From assembly GCF_041381155.1 (NCBI RefSeq), contig NC_091134.1, positions 31,377,540 through 31,441,539 on the forward strand: a stretch of DNA of 64,000 bases, written 5' to 3'. The position numbers and the translations under genes were made by a program. Numbering within the stretch: position 1 is the first letter of the stretch; every line of letters begins with the position of its first letter. The stretch comes from Argopecten irradians (lineage: Eukaryota; Mollusca; Bivalvia; Pectinida; Pectinidae). Positions 26,301 through 37,753 of the stretch are shown in pieces. A model generated the notes under the pieces. That model saw only the letters and a program-made list of their open reading frames with translations, was not told the origin of the DNA and made no database searches.

Positions 26301-27460
26301 GTTTCACACTAAATATGGATGAAATCCATCCAAGGATGAAGGAGAAGTAGGATTTTTAAAGCTAAAATAAGAAAATTTGCCCTTTTGGGGCCCCACCCCT
26401 CAGCCCCTAGGGGTCGGACCAGGCTCATTTATATAAAATATGATTGTCCTTCCCCAATGATGTTTCAAACCAAATATGGATGAAATCCATCCAAGGATGA
26501 AGGAGGAGTAGGATTTTAAAGCTAAAATTAAGAAAATTTGCCCTTTTGTGGCCCCGCCCCTCTGACCCTAGGGGTCGGACCAGGCTCATTTATATAAAAT
26601 ATGATTGTCCTTCCCTAATGAAGTTTCAACACCAAATATGGATGAAATCCATCCAAGAATGAAGGAGGAGTAGGATTTTAAAGCTAAAATTAAGAAAATT
26701 TGCCCTTTTGGGGCCCCACCCCTCAGCCCCTAGGGGTCGGACCAGGCTCATTTATATAAAATATGATTGTCCTTCCCCAATGATGTTTCAAACCAAATAT
26801 GGATGAAATCCATCCAAGGATGAAGGAGGAGTAGGATTTTAAAGCTAAAATTAAAAAAATTTGCCCTTTTGTGGCCTCGCCCCTCTGACCCTAGGGGTCG
26901 GACCAGGCTCATTTATATATAAAATATGATTGTCCTTCCCTAATGAAGTTTCACACCAAATATGGATGAAATCCATCCAAGGATGAAGGAGGAGTAGGAT
27001 TTTAAAGATAAAATTAAGAAAATTTGCCCTTTTGAGGCCCTGCCCCTCTGACCCTAGGGGTCGGACCAAGCTAATTTATATAAAATATGATTGTCCTTCC
27101 CCAATGAAGTTTCACACCAAATATGGATGAAATCCATCCAAGGATGAAGGGGGAGTAGGATTTTAAAGCTTAAAATAAGAAAATTTGCCCTTTTGGTGCC
27201 CCACCCCTCAGCCCCTAGGGGTCGGACCAGGCTCATTTATATAAAATATGATTGTCCTTCCCTAATGATGCTTCAAACCAAATATGGATGAAATCCATCA
27301 AAGGATGAAGGAGGAGTAGGCTTTTTGTATAAATAGTCTTACGCACGACGCACGGCGCACGGCGGACGGCGGACGGCGGACGGCGCACGGCGGACGGCGC
27401 ACGACGACGGACGAAACACGATGACAATAGGTCATCCTGACCTTCGGTCAGATGACCTAA
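23384..27460 (+). mobile_element. family A repeat, complete, upstream of STK40 coding start
   Basis: The left terminus is CAAGAGGCCCATGGGCCTTA and the right hairpin is GGTCATCCTGACC-ttc-GGTCAGATGACCTAA. There are two internal arrays: about five copies of a 117-bp unit ('aaacaggaagtgggccagcg', 'gcatgttgttcggcatcaat') at 23735-24324, resuming at 25288, then about thirteen copies of a 147-bp unit up to about 27330. A GC-rich 'gcacggcggacggcg' tract precedes the end hairpin. A family B element is inserted at 24326-25287. It lies 5' of the STK40 start codon, probably in a 5'UTR intron or the promoter. No protein is encoded; runs of short open frames follow the unit periodicity. Confidence 0.8.
24326..25287 (+). 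mobile_element. family B repeat, complete, nested in family A
   Basis: The left terminus CAAGAGGCCCAGAGGGCCTG is followed by 'tatcgctcacctggtttgta'. The right hairpin is AGCTCACCGGCCC-tgc-GGGCCAGGTGAGCT. About five tandem units of about 155 bp carry 'ggatttacctctatttcccc', 'ccccacccctcctgccccc' and 'gtttgtggccaaatttggtt'. It interrupts the family A 117-bp unit at 'ggaatacca | aaatcttt', which is intact in the neighbouring units. No duplication longer than one or two A residues can be resolved. Confidence 0.8.
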
Positions 27461-27619
27461 AAATGATAATTTCAGTTTATGCTGGAAATGGCTTTATTAG
27501 CATGTGTAGAGAAACTTCTCCGTTCCGCGCGCGCGACCGGAAATAACCTGTTAACCGTCGATATCGAGGTCCAAACTTCTGACCGCACGTTTATGCATAT
27601 TTTCTAGCTCTAAACCGTG

Positions 27620-27627
27620 TGACGTCA
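27620..27627. promoter_or_regulatory. CRE palindrome TGACGTCA
   Basis: A perfect cAMP-response-element core inside the longer palindrome GTGACGTCAC, in a CpG-richer segment upstream of STK40. The match is exact; use in vivo is inferred. Confidence 0.4.
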
Positions 27628-27945
27628 CAATAGTCCTTGGCTTATAGCTGTACTATAACTGATGTGCTATCACTTACATCGACGGTCACAGGAAAAGCCG
27701 ATCAACGATTTTTTATAATTACTTTTGAGTGAAGTTAATCTTACAATAACTTTGGCTCGAATGTAAATAACAAAAAGAGTGAAATTCGATGTTTCAAATA
27801 CTCTAATTTATGCTCTAATAGCAGGTAATATTTTCCTGTAGTCTGTATCTTTGATACATTGTGAATTACAAAGTTTGTGACTGTAAAATGAAATTTTACG
27901 TAACAATTTACGAAATCCTTGATTAAAGTATATTGACGTACATAC

Positions 27946-27981
27946 CAGAAACATATATACATATATGTATGTATGTTTCTG
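27946..27981. mobile_element. 36-bp minimal TIR element with 7-bp duplication
   Basis: CAGAAACATATATAC is followed by ATATATGTATGTATGTTTCTG, a near-perfect 36-bp palindrome. Its ends match the terminal inverted repeats of the 501-bp element at 46143-46643. It is flanked on both sides by TACATAC, the same 7-bp duplication length as that larger copy. The interior is essentially gone. Confidence 0.6.
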
Positions 27982-30332
27982 TACATACACACCGATGATT
28001 GATCATTATAAACATTGTGTTGTGTGTTGCTAACCGAATAAATTGAGAGTGAGAGTCAACATGTGATAGAAAGAATTTATTTTTGATATTATAAAAGATC
28101 TAAATATTGAGATATTATGCAAAACAAACTAATTTTTTCAGACCGTGCGGACGCTTTCAATTTTTAATCGATATACGAGTAGATACTTCGATGTAAATAT
28201 ATCATTAGCCATGCCTTTGGTTTGATGGTTATGTAATACCTGGACCAGGATGTTGTTTACCTGTACACCACGCCATTCATCGAACTCACCTGTAATTACC
28301 TGGCCGCGGGCAGTTTGCTATTCGGTGGACTATATCGGGTATTTGCTATTGTCTTACTGTCAATCAGGTTATGACATCCGTTATTTGAATTGTGATTTGA
28401 ATTATGGAAACCCCGTACATCTATGCTCTAGATTTTTTTATTATCACCTCCATGTAAAAGCAAATGGAAATAAAATATCCCTGATCATACCTAGGAATAT
28501 ATATTAAATATATACATATATATATATATGTCGTACACAGGTAAAACAATAATGGAAGTTGACTTATTCTGAAACAAAAAATGGTTCTAAGAACTATTTC
28601 AACTAAAGATTTAACCTTAAAAATAATTCCAGTCTAGAACAGTAATTACGGAATCGTGGCATACCCGTAATTTCTAAGGTATTAGTAAAAATTCTAAGCA
28701 TGTATTTTCACCGTTTCGAATCTACAAGTATAGTCATACAATAAGGGTTACAGCATTACCACACTAAATATACTTATTTAAATATCACTAAGTATATTTT
28801 TGAAAAGGTACAAGATATTATATCTATTTATAATACCTGTATACAAGTAATTTCATTTTTCATTTGAACACTATATGTGGTTACTTTTTGGATTATATGA
28901 ATCTCGGTATGGTATACAAAAGGATCGACAATGAATATACTATTTTAATGATTTAGTATAATTTTGAAATAGTGAATTTAAATCTACACTTATACTGTAA
29001 TTTAAAAACATATATCAGAAATATCATTGATGTATTTCTGCTTTTTAGTAAACGTTATGGATAAAGTTCCAAAGGCAACAATATAGATATACATATTATT
29101 TTCGGTATAAGTTCGGTACTGTTCCTCCAATATCACACAACTGATATCCGTCCACATTTTTATTTTTACTCAAAAACTGTGCCGTGTTTGCATCGTTATG
29201 GCAGAAGTTTGAAATAAAAACACGGATTCTAGATATAGTCATGCTAAATTTTGGGATTTTAATCGTAAAAAGATAATGTTACATTATACTGTTTTTTATT
29301 ACACCGATATTTACATAATATGCTATCTTAATCTCAGTCCAGACTGATCCGAACATCATTTTTATATCGCTATCAAATTGGACTGATTGTTTGAATGTTT
29401 GAAATGGTGTAAATTGAATGTTTTGAAACTGAAAATATCTACATCATAAAGCTAGAATAACCATTTACTCGAAAAACTCAAATTGTAGATCTAACGTATA
29501 CATGTATGTGCTGTATAGATGTATAGTTCTAGGCTTATCTTGTGTAGCCGCGGACTACTGTGACATCACAAGACCATGCGACCGCCTAGCTCATTATCTC
29601 TGAACCGTAGTCGACACTACCCGTAAATCACGACCAAAACCAACAGATAGCGCTAAAAGCTAGGCGATCCGTTGGGTGGGACTTAATTTTTTATCCATCC
29701 AAAGCAATATCCTGACGTAGAAAAATTTTGGCTGCACAAAATCCTTTAAGAGCAAGTTAACTGAGGGGGTTATTGTGATAAAAAAATATCTAAATGTTTT
29801 GATAATATAACAGAAGTTTGATGTTCTGTCAATGATATACTGCACAGCATTAACATATAACAATACTCCTTAAATGTATTACGATATATTAAACGTATTT
29901 TGTTTGGTGAAAGTATCTCATCAATATACTCGTCTTGTGTGATTGCACAAGACAAGTCTAATCATTGGTTTTTGTCACATGTGCAACTGTTGACGTTTGC
30001 AAATTGAAATTTTTTTGTGATTGTTTCATTGTTTAGAACAAATAACTGAAGTAGATTGATGCTTCACACAGATATCAGATTTAACTATCTATTTTGTCAT
30101 CTCTTTGTGTTAATGAAACAAATCTAAGATTATTTTTATCAACATTTTAGACGATCTCCTTTTTGTCCTACCTTTCTCTCCATTCATAAACAGGAAGTAT
30201 ACTTTGTCGAAATGGCGCTTGAAAACAGCGTAAAAGATACACGCACTTGATACAAAAAATGCCTTGTAGCGTAATCCTTTGCATCACTTCGTGTTGTTCA
30301 GGATATAAACATTTCATAGACACAGATCAAAT

Positions 30333-33300
30333 ATGGCGACTGTAGGACGAACGTGGTGTCACTTCGCCAAACGTTTACAATGTAATGTATATTTAATGCA
30401 TCTGTCACTTTTTATTTTACGAGCACAGGTTTTATATATATCTTTGTTTGTCTACTCATTCATGAATATGGTATGATTAATGACAAGACGATATTTTGCC
30501 ACAGAGGACAAACTCAGAAAGTTCAAGTTGTTACTGTAACTTAGTTGACATTGATAATGTTTTCGCTTCAACATTTACTAACAATATTTTCAAATGACAC
30601 ATTTGCTGTGGTTATAATGAACTCAAGCATGACAGAGGTAATTATAAGTCAGCCTTAACGTGCATAGAGACAGACAGTTCTGTAGCAGACCTCTAATTTG
30701 AGCTGAGAAACAAGTACATTCTATCAAAATGTAAAATAATCAAACTTAAACAATGAACACAAATAGCAAAATTGAAAGTAATTCTACATCTAAAGTTAGG
30801 TAGAAGTTGCAAATTAGTATTAAATTTGTTACAAAATGTCAAGAACGTACATATTTTGTATATATCTCATTTATGTCCTTGAAACATATAAACAAAATTT
30901 ACCAAATTATACCCGAATTATGTTTTGAGACACAAAATTGGATTGCAACCGCTTTGTTTTAAGCGAAGCCAACAAAATGACCAGGATATGGGTAATGAGT
31001 TATTCATGATACCACGGCAAATGCAGCCTTACTCCAACAATGTTAGAGGTATAGCACAACGAGGCACTTTTGGAAAATTACGTCGTGTTTAACCTCTAAC
31101 TTTCGATAGGCCATTTACACGATGCTGAGGGTAACATTTTCAAAGTTTGGATTGTGAAAATATAAAACGTGTAAATCATATTTAAATAGTCATCAATGTC
31201 AAATACCTACCTCTTTTTCAAAAATCAACAAGTATTTTGACAAAATCAGCCGTAAAATCCATTTAAAACAAATTTTTACATCTCCTAACGCAAGTTTTCA
31301 TGACCCAGACAAAACTTCACGATGACAGCGATCCGGCCGGTAAATAGAAAAAAGGAATTGCAAAGTCCCCAAAATGCTTGATCTGCCTTTACTTTTACTT
31401 GCATTCTGCCCGCTTGAATTCACATTCTGTTTTTTAGCCCACCATCATCAGATGGTGGGCTATTCAAATCGCCATACAGATTTTGAGGCTGATCGGAAAA
31501 ACAAGATAGCCGCCAGGCAGCCATCTTTGATTTTTTGCAGTTGAAGTTTGTTATCAATATTTCTTGAGAACTACTGAAGGGATTTTGTTCAAACTTCACT
31601 TGGAGGTTACCCTTGGTCCCTAGTTGTGCCTTACAGATTTTGAGGCTGATCGGAAAAACAAGATGGCCGCCAGGCAGCCATCTTTGATTTTGGCAGTTGA
31701 AGTTTGTTATCGATATTTCTTGAGAACTACAGAAGGGATTTTGTTCACACTTCACATGGAGGGTACCCTTGGTCCCTAGTTGTGCCATACAGATTTTGAG
31801 GCTGATCGGAAAAACAAGATGGCCGCCAGGCGGCCATCTTGGATTTTGATAGTTAAGGTTTGATATCCCCATTTCTCAAAGAGTGCTGAAGGGATCTTTC
31901 TCAAATTTAATATGTAGGTTCCCCTAGGGCCCTTGTTGTGCATATTGCATTTTTGGACCAATCGGTGAACAAGATGGCTGCCAGGCCGCCATCTTGGATT
32001 TCGATAGTTAAAGTTTGTTATGGCTATTTCCCAGATAGTACTGAAGGGATCTGTCACAAATTTCATATGTAGGTTCCCCTAGGGACCTAGTTGTGCATAT
32101 TGCATTTTGGGACCGATCAGTTAACAAGATGGCCGCCAGGCAGCCATCTTGGACTTTGTTATTCAAAGTTTGTTATCGCTATTTCTCAGAAAGTACTGAA
32201 GGGATCGGTCTCAAAATTCATATGTAGGTTCCCCTAGGGCCCTAGTTGTGCATATTGTGATTTGGGACTGATCGGTCAACAAAATTGCTGCAAGGCAGCC
32301 ATCTTGGATTTTTAGCTCACCTGGCCCGAAGGGCCGGTGAGCTTATGTCATGGCGCGGCGTCCGTCGTCCGTCCGTCCGTCCGTCGTCCGTCCGTCCGTC
32401 CGTCCGTCAACATTTCCTTTAAATCGCTACTAGTCATAGAGTTCTGCATGGATTGTAACCAAATTTGGCCACAAACATCCTTGTGGGAGGGGGAACAGAA
32501 CTTGTATAAATTTTGGCTCTGGCCCCCCGGGGGCTGGAGGGGAGGGGCCCAATAGGGGAAATAGAGGTAAATCCTTTAAATCGCTACTTGTCATAGAGTT
32601 CTGAATGGAATATAACCAAATTTGGCCACAAACATTCTTGGGGGGAAGGGGAACAGAACTTGTATAAATTTTGGCTCTGGTCCCCCGGGGGCAGGAGGGG
32701 CGTGGTCCAATAGGGGAAATAGAGGTAAATCCTTTAAATCGCTACTAGTCATAGAGTTCTGAATGGAATGTAACCAAATTTGGCCACAAACATTCTTGGG
32801 GGAAGGGGAACAGAACTTGTATAAATTTGCCCAATAGGGGAAATAGAGGTAAATCCTTTAAATCGCTACTTGTCCTAGAGTTCTGCATGGATTGTAACCA
32901 AATTTGGCCACAAACATCCTTGGGGGAGGGGGAACAGAACTTTATAAATTTTGGCTCTGACCCCCCGGGGGCAGGAGGGGCGGGGCCCAATAGGGGAAAT
33001 AGAGGTAAATTCTATAAATCGCTACTTTTCCTAGTGTTCTGCATGAATTGTAACCAAATTTGGCCACAAACATCCTTTTTGGAAGGGGAACCGAACATGT
33101 ATAAATTTTGGCTCTGGCCCCCCAGGGGCAGGACAGGTGGGGCCCAATAGGGGAAATAGAGGTAAATCCTATAAATCACCACTTGTCCTAGAGTTTTGCT
33201 TGGATTGTGACCAAATTTGGCCATAAACATCCTTGGGGGAAGGGGAACAGAACTTGTATAAATTTTTGCTCTGACCCCTGGGTGCAGGAGGGTTGTGGCC

Positions 33301-36300
33301 CATAAGGGGATTTAGAGGTTAATAATAAAATTCCTTCAGAAAAGAAACAATGAACCTGTATTCAGAACATTACTTGGCATTACAAACCAGGTGAGCGATA
33401 CAGGCCCTCTGGGCCTCTTGTTATATTCAAAGTTTGTTATCGCTATTTCTCAGAAAGTATTGAATGGATCTTTCTCAAATTTCACATGTAGGTTCCCCTA
33501 GGGCCCTAGTTGTGCATATTGTGATTTGGGACCGATTGATCAGCAAGATGGCCGCCAAGGAGTCATCTTGGATTTTGATAGTTGAAGTTTGTTACCGCTA
33601 TTTCTCAAAAGGTACTGAAGCGATCTGTCTCAAATTTTATATGTAGTATGTTTGAAAAAGTTTAAAAAGTAGAGAAAAGATCCATCTTTCCTTTGTCAGA
33701 TATAGATCATTCTTTGGTGGGCGCCAAGATCCCTCTGGGATCTCTTGTTGTAGTAACCAGCTGCCATATTTAAAACTAGGTCAAAATGTTACAGAAAGGA
33801 TTTATCATATCTGTTCTGCTAAAATACTATTTTATGAGGCCTCAAGTTATGGTTTTCCTAGATAAATGGGATAATTAATACCTAAACTGTAAGTACACAT
33901 CAATGTTATCACTGTTAGACCAAGAAATATTGATATTATTGCACTTTTCCTTCCGCCTTCATCTGACGTCGGAAGCTGCATCAAAGAAATAACCCCCTCG
34001 GAAATGAAAGTCGACAGTCGGCAAAATAACGTCTGATAAAAAAAACGGCTGACCAGTCGACTGTCATGTTATGGAAGTAATGCAGCCTATGGTCCCAGGG
34101 TAAGTAAGCGATAATGCGACATATACCTGGGACCTGGGGCGGCGTCTGATATTTTTCTATCAAAATCAATTCAAAACTCTTTTACCAGCTGGTATATCAT
34201 GATTTCAATGCTTTAAAGAAGTGTTTCATTTTGTCCAAAAAATGTCCATGTGAGTCCAGTATTTTTTGGGGGGATTTTGTTTTCTTGAAACATCTCAAGG
34301 AAGAATTTTCTTTTGTTTTCCAGTAACATCTGCAAATCCACAGACTATCATTAAGAGGTGGTCAAACACAGTCCCAAACCATGTCCTGGAAAAACAAAGA
34401 GAATCACCTTTGTCATCTGGACAGTTAAAAGCAGAGCAAGTGGATGAGTCCATCAACGCTCCAAAGGACTTCACGTAAGATTTATACAATTACTAGTCAC
34501 CAATTGTAAGTTTACAAATATGAGTTCAATTTAATCTACTGCCATATAACTTTATCCAATGTTATTTGAAATTTTCTGTAATAAGTGTATTTCGCTGTTT
34601 GTTTGGATTTATTTCACAACTATGTCTGTAACTTGCTGTCACCAGGAATGATCTATAAGGTATTATATACTGAAGTAAAAGACTGAGAAAATATGAAAAA
34701 CAGCACAAAAATGAATGATTATCACTAGAAAAAATGTTGTAAATGTTTAAAATGACTTCTTTAGTATTACTGGAAAAGCATTGAAAAATATCAGTTTGGT
34801 TGAACTTAATCAGTTCTGTCAATTTGCTTCAGAGAGGTACATAAAAAGTTACATTAGAAAAAAACCTCATCCTTTTCATTATAATTTCACTCACAACATA
34901 AATACTTCAAAAGGGAAATTGCTGTAAAATTCATTGAACAAAATAGTCATTCAAACAGAATTGTTTGCATGTTTTTGCTTACATGTAATTGTTGTGCTAC
35001 TAGATACAACTACATGTAACAGATGCATGGCAATATAAGATGATGACGTCATACAAGCTAAATTCTGAGGATTCCCTACCTGTTAGTATGTTTAACCTAT
35101 CTAATGCTAGGGTTCATAGTGGCAAAGTGTTTAAGGTGTTCATTGTTTTGACATACATGCACATGTATTACCAATAGTCATTTACCTCTGGGTTGCAAGT
35201 TTGAAACCCATATATATATGGAGCAGTTGCCATGCAGGTACTTTTTTGAGTCTTTCACTTTAAAATGATGGCCAGAGATCTGAGATTGAAATCCTGACTT
35301 TTTTTTTTCTTAGGAAAGTGGGAAAAAATTAGGGTAGGGTGTAAAAAAAAAAGGTCGGTCAAGGAACCCTAAACAGACATTTTAATTTTTTTTTGCCTAA
35401 TGCACATTTGATTCCATTTCAGGTCCTTATATCCGGAGTTCCTCCCTGAGCGCTCCCCAAAAGCAAACAAAGATAGTCTAAGGGATGCTTTGGAGAGGAA
35501 GGATATGTTAAACCGTAGGAGACACATACATTTACCTGAATTTCATGTTGGTAAGAAAAGTCATTTACATTGATGATTTGGGTGAATTTTGGCAAGTTTG
35601 AGGTGCTTAACAAGATTAACAATCTCCTGATATTTGAGAAAGATCTACACATCACAGTTAGTAGATAGCTGCTATAAGAATTATTTACCAGACACTGGAA
35701 AAAAATCTAAAAGAGTTGAAAAAATAATTCACATCTCCTAGTGTAATAAAATATTGAATCATAAAACTTGGAAGAATGTGTAATGTTTTGCAAACAGCTA
35801 AACAGTATTGTGACTTTAATACACATAACTGGGAGGAGTTGCAGTCACAAAGCGTTTAGTGTGCCTGGTATTCTACCGTAATTTTACTTGGTAACCATTT
35901 TGAGACGTATTAAGGCAGCTCTCTAATCTTTGTTGTCGGGATTCTGCAAGCTAAGCCCTCATAACTAAAAGAACCCCTGGAGTATCGAGGATGGATGATT
36001 ACCTATATAAAGAAGATAATATTTTTTTCTGGTTGCTGCTCACAGGTAGTATATTAGCAGTGACGGCCGCTGATCATTTTGCTCCAAACAAGACCAACAG
36101 ATTTGTTGGAATATGCATTGAACGTTCAGGACATGGAATGAGGCATACATTTACATTGAGAAATGTCATTGATGATCAAGGTATTGAATAACGAGGATAA
36201 TTAATTATTTCCCAGGTCACATAAGTCTCCATTGACATATTACTAATGTCTTTTACAATTATACCTTTGTCATGCATCTTACATCATGTGTAGGAAACAA

Positions 36301-37709
36301 TTTACATCCCAACTTTTTCTCAATAACAAAGTGGCCAAAAGTCTTGATATTTGGCCTCTCCCAATGATCAATGCTGGAGGGCTACAAAATTTGTTCAAAT
36401 GAATGACATTAACCTTTAGGCAAGGTTACATAGATTCACATATGCTAAAATCTTTATATGACCCCTTATCAATGAAATACATACAGATAGGCCTAGAGAT
36501 GTCTGTGACATGTTTGGTTGAAGGAACAAATTTTATTCAAATGAATGACCTTGATCTTAATTCAAGGTCATAGAGTCAAAAAGGCTAGGATTTGATGTCC
36601 TGTTTTGTAGTCAAATTAAATAGCCTTGATATAGATATCTCAATTTATCATATACAATCATATACAATCATAGTTAGTATATAACAAAAAGGACATCAAG
36701 GAAAAAACATTGTTTTCATGAACTGGAATATATTTACACAGCACGAACTTTCCTTTCTTTTTTTCCTGTTTTGATAGCATTGTGTTGTGTCTTTTCAACA
36801 GGTATTGAGATTTCATATCACCTTTATAACCCTACTATACAAAAAATTGAAGTACTAAAACTTGAGAAACGAACTGACGAGCACTTGCGATACCTAAGGA
36901 ATGCCCCACATGAATACAGCCGAGTGCCATTCGACATGAAAGCCACACTAGTTGCCAGAGGCCAGGCTGTTCCAGTTAACAATATTGTAGTAAGAATCCA
37001 ATTAATATTCTCGAGAAGTCATAATTATGGCCTGGGTAAAATTTCCCAAGAATGCATCATTCGATTTCAAGATGGCGGACCTCATTGGGACAATCAGGGC
37101 TGCCACCTTGAATGGTGCATTTTGGGAGAGTTTATTAAGTCATCATAACCATAGAAATAAGTTCTTATTTTATTATTTCTCAAAATGTGGTAGACTAAAT
37201 AACTTCCACTATTCTTGACAGCTTCTAACACATGTAAAAGTATAAGAAATTATATAGGATTGCCATGACAGATAAAATGGCATCTCCAATTTTTTATATA
37301 CTGTATTGGAAAATACAGTAAACATGATCAATTGATATCAGGTTGATGGTCTGTCATCATGTTAATTGATGAGAGATTTGTTGGCCATTTCATCAAATTC
37401 TTTCAACATTCAAGCAACTCAATACATTGCATTATTTAAAGCATATTACTTCAACAATTTCTTTTACACTTGTAGGTACCATTAAACCCGAGACCTTGGC
37501 TAGAGAGATGGGAACGACAGAACTTGAAGGGAGCCGAATTCACTTTGAAACCGTTTACTGCAAAGCAACAGAAAAAGTTTGACGCCTCACAAGCCCCACT
37601 AAAGTGGGAAAAGTATGATCTAATGAAAAAGTATAGAACAACTGTGAACAAAAAGGAAAGGGACTCAATCAATAGGGAAATGTACCAAAGTAAAACAATG
37701 GAAGATTAA
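30333..37709 (+). CDS. MRPL19: large ribosomal subunit protein bL19m, mitochondrial
   Basis: A structural protein of the mitochondrial large ribosomal subunit, made in the cytosol and imported. The exons are 30333-30381, 34324-34474, 35423-35550, 36046-36180, 36802-36989 and 37476-37709. Phases agree throughout and the total is 885 nt, giving 294 residues (human 292). Exon 1 encodes [16 protein letters not shown], a basic, acid-free start typical of a mitochondrial presequence. Family landmarks are [86 protein letters not shown] and [11 protein letters not shown]. Intron 1 (3.9 kb) holds a family C element with a family B element inside, intron 2 a SINE-like sequence, and intron 4 a decayed repeat. 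Exon 1 is joined on phase and leader character alone, so it is the least certain part. Confidence 0.93.
31436..33747 (-). mobile_element. family C repeat, complete, in MRPL19 intron 1
   Basis: On the plus strand it starts with the hairpin AGCCCACCATC-atca-GATGGTGGGCT and ends with the palindrome GATCCC-tct-GGGATC and CTCTTG. It therefore has both termini, in reverse orientation. About eight units carry 'aagatggccgccaggcggcc' and 'atcttgg' palindromes. A family B element interrupts it at 32313-33420. It is non-coding. Confidence 0.8.
32313..33420 (-). mobile_element. family B repeat, complete, nested in family C
   Basis: Read on the plus strand, TAGCTCACCTGGCCC-gaa-GGGCCGGTGAGCT opens the element and 'ggccctctgggcctcttg' closes it. 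A (GTCC)n-rich tract (about 32350-32408) lies just inside the hairpin. Six or seven family B units of about 150 bp follow. The family C unit on either side (...catcttggattt | ttatattcaaagtttg...) matches an uninterrupted unit at about 32147-32172, so the insertion point is clear. Confidence 0.8.
35105..35290 (+). mobile_element. tRNA-derived SINE-like sequence
   Basis: An A-box-like 'tggcaaagtgtttaagg' at about 35119-35135 and a B-box-like 'ggttgcaagtttgaaaccc' at 35191-35209 are spaced as in a tRNA-derived RNA polymerase III promoter. After them comes 'ggagcagttgcc' and 'aggtactttttgagt'. It lies in MRPL19 intron 2. The boxes are degenerate, so this is an old copy. The 3' limit is a guess from the T-rich tract. 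Confidence 0.5.
36290..36640 (+). repeat. decayed dispersed repeat (family F) in MRPL19 intron
   Basis: Two rough units share 'ttgttcaaatgaatgacatt', 'aaggtcatagagtc' and 'gctaaaatctt', with a period of about 170 bp. The same phrases occur at 40.8 kb and 42.5-42.7 kb. It has no termini or coding frame. Confidence 0.55.
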
Positions 37710-37747
37710 CTGTGTGTAGGTGTCAATTGATGTCATATCATATCAGA

Positions 37748-37753
37748 AATAAA
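37748..37753 (+). promoter_or_regulatory. MRPL19 polyadenylation signal
   Basis: AATAAA 39 bp after the MRPL19 stop codon, the first canonical signal downstream. Confidence 0.65.

Larger units (their letters stand above)
27461..30332. other. intergenic between STK40 and MRPL19
   Basis: The two genes are divergently oriented here. The stretch has a CpG-rich segment at about 27515-27545, a perfect CRE at 27620-27627, a tiny inverted element at 27946-27981 and an AT microsatellite near 28503-28530. A possible non-coding first exon of STK40 ends at 28290, where the minus strand reads TTACAG|GTGAGT, but its start is not defined. The rest (about 28530-30332) is AT-rich with no recognised exon. Confidence 0.4.

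Noticed and set aside
34050-34105. Alternative first exon of MRPL19 ending at GGTCCCAGG|GTAAGT
   Set aside because: The donor matches the consensus, but the open frame ends in the wrong phase for exon 2 at 34324. Exon 1 at 30333 fits in phase and looks like a mitochondrial leader.
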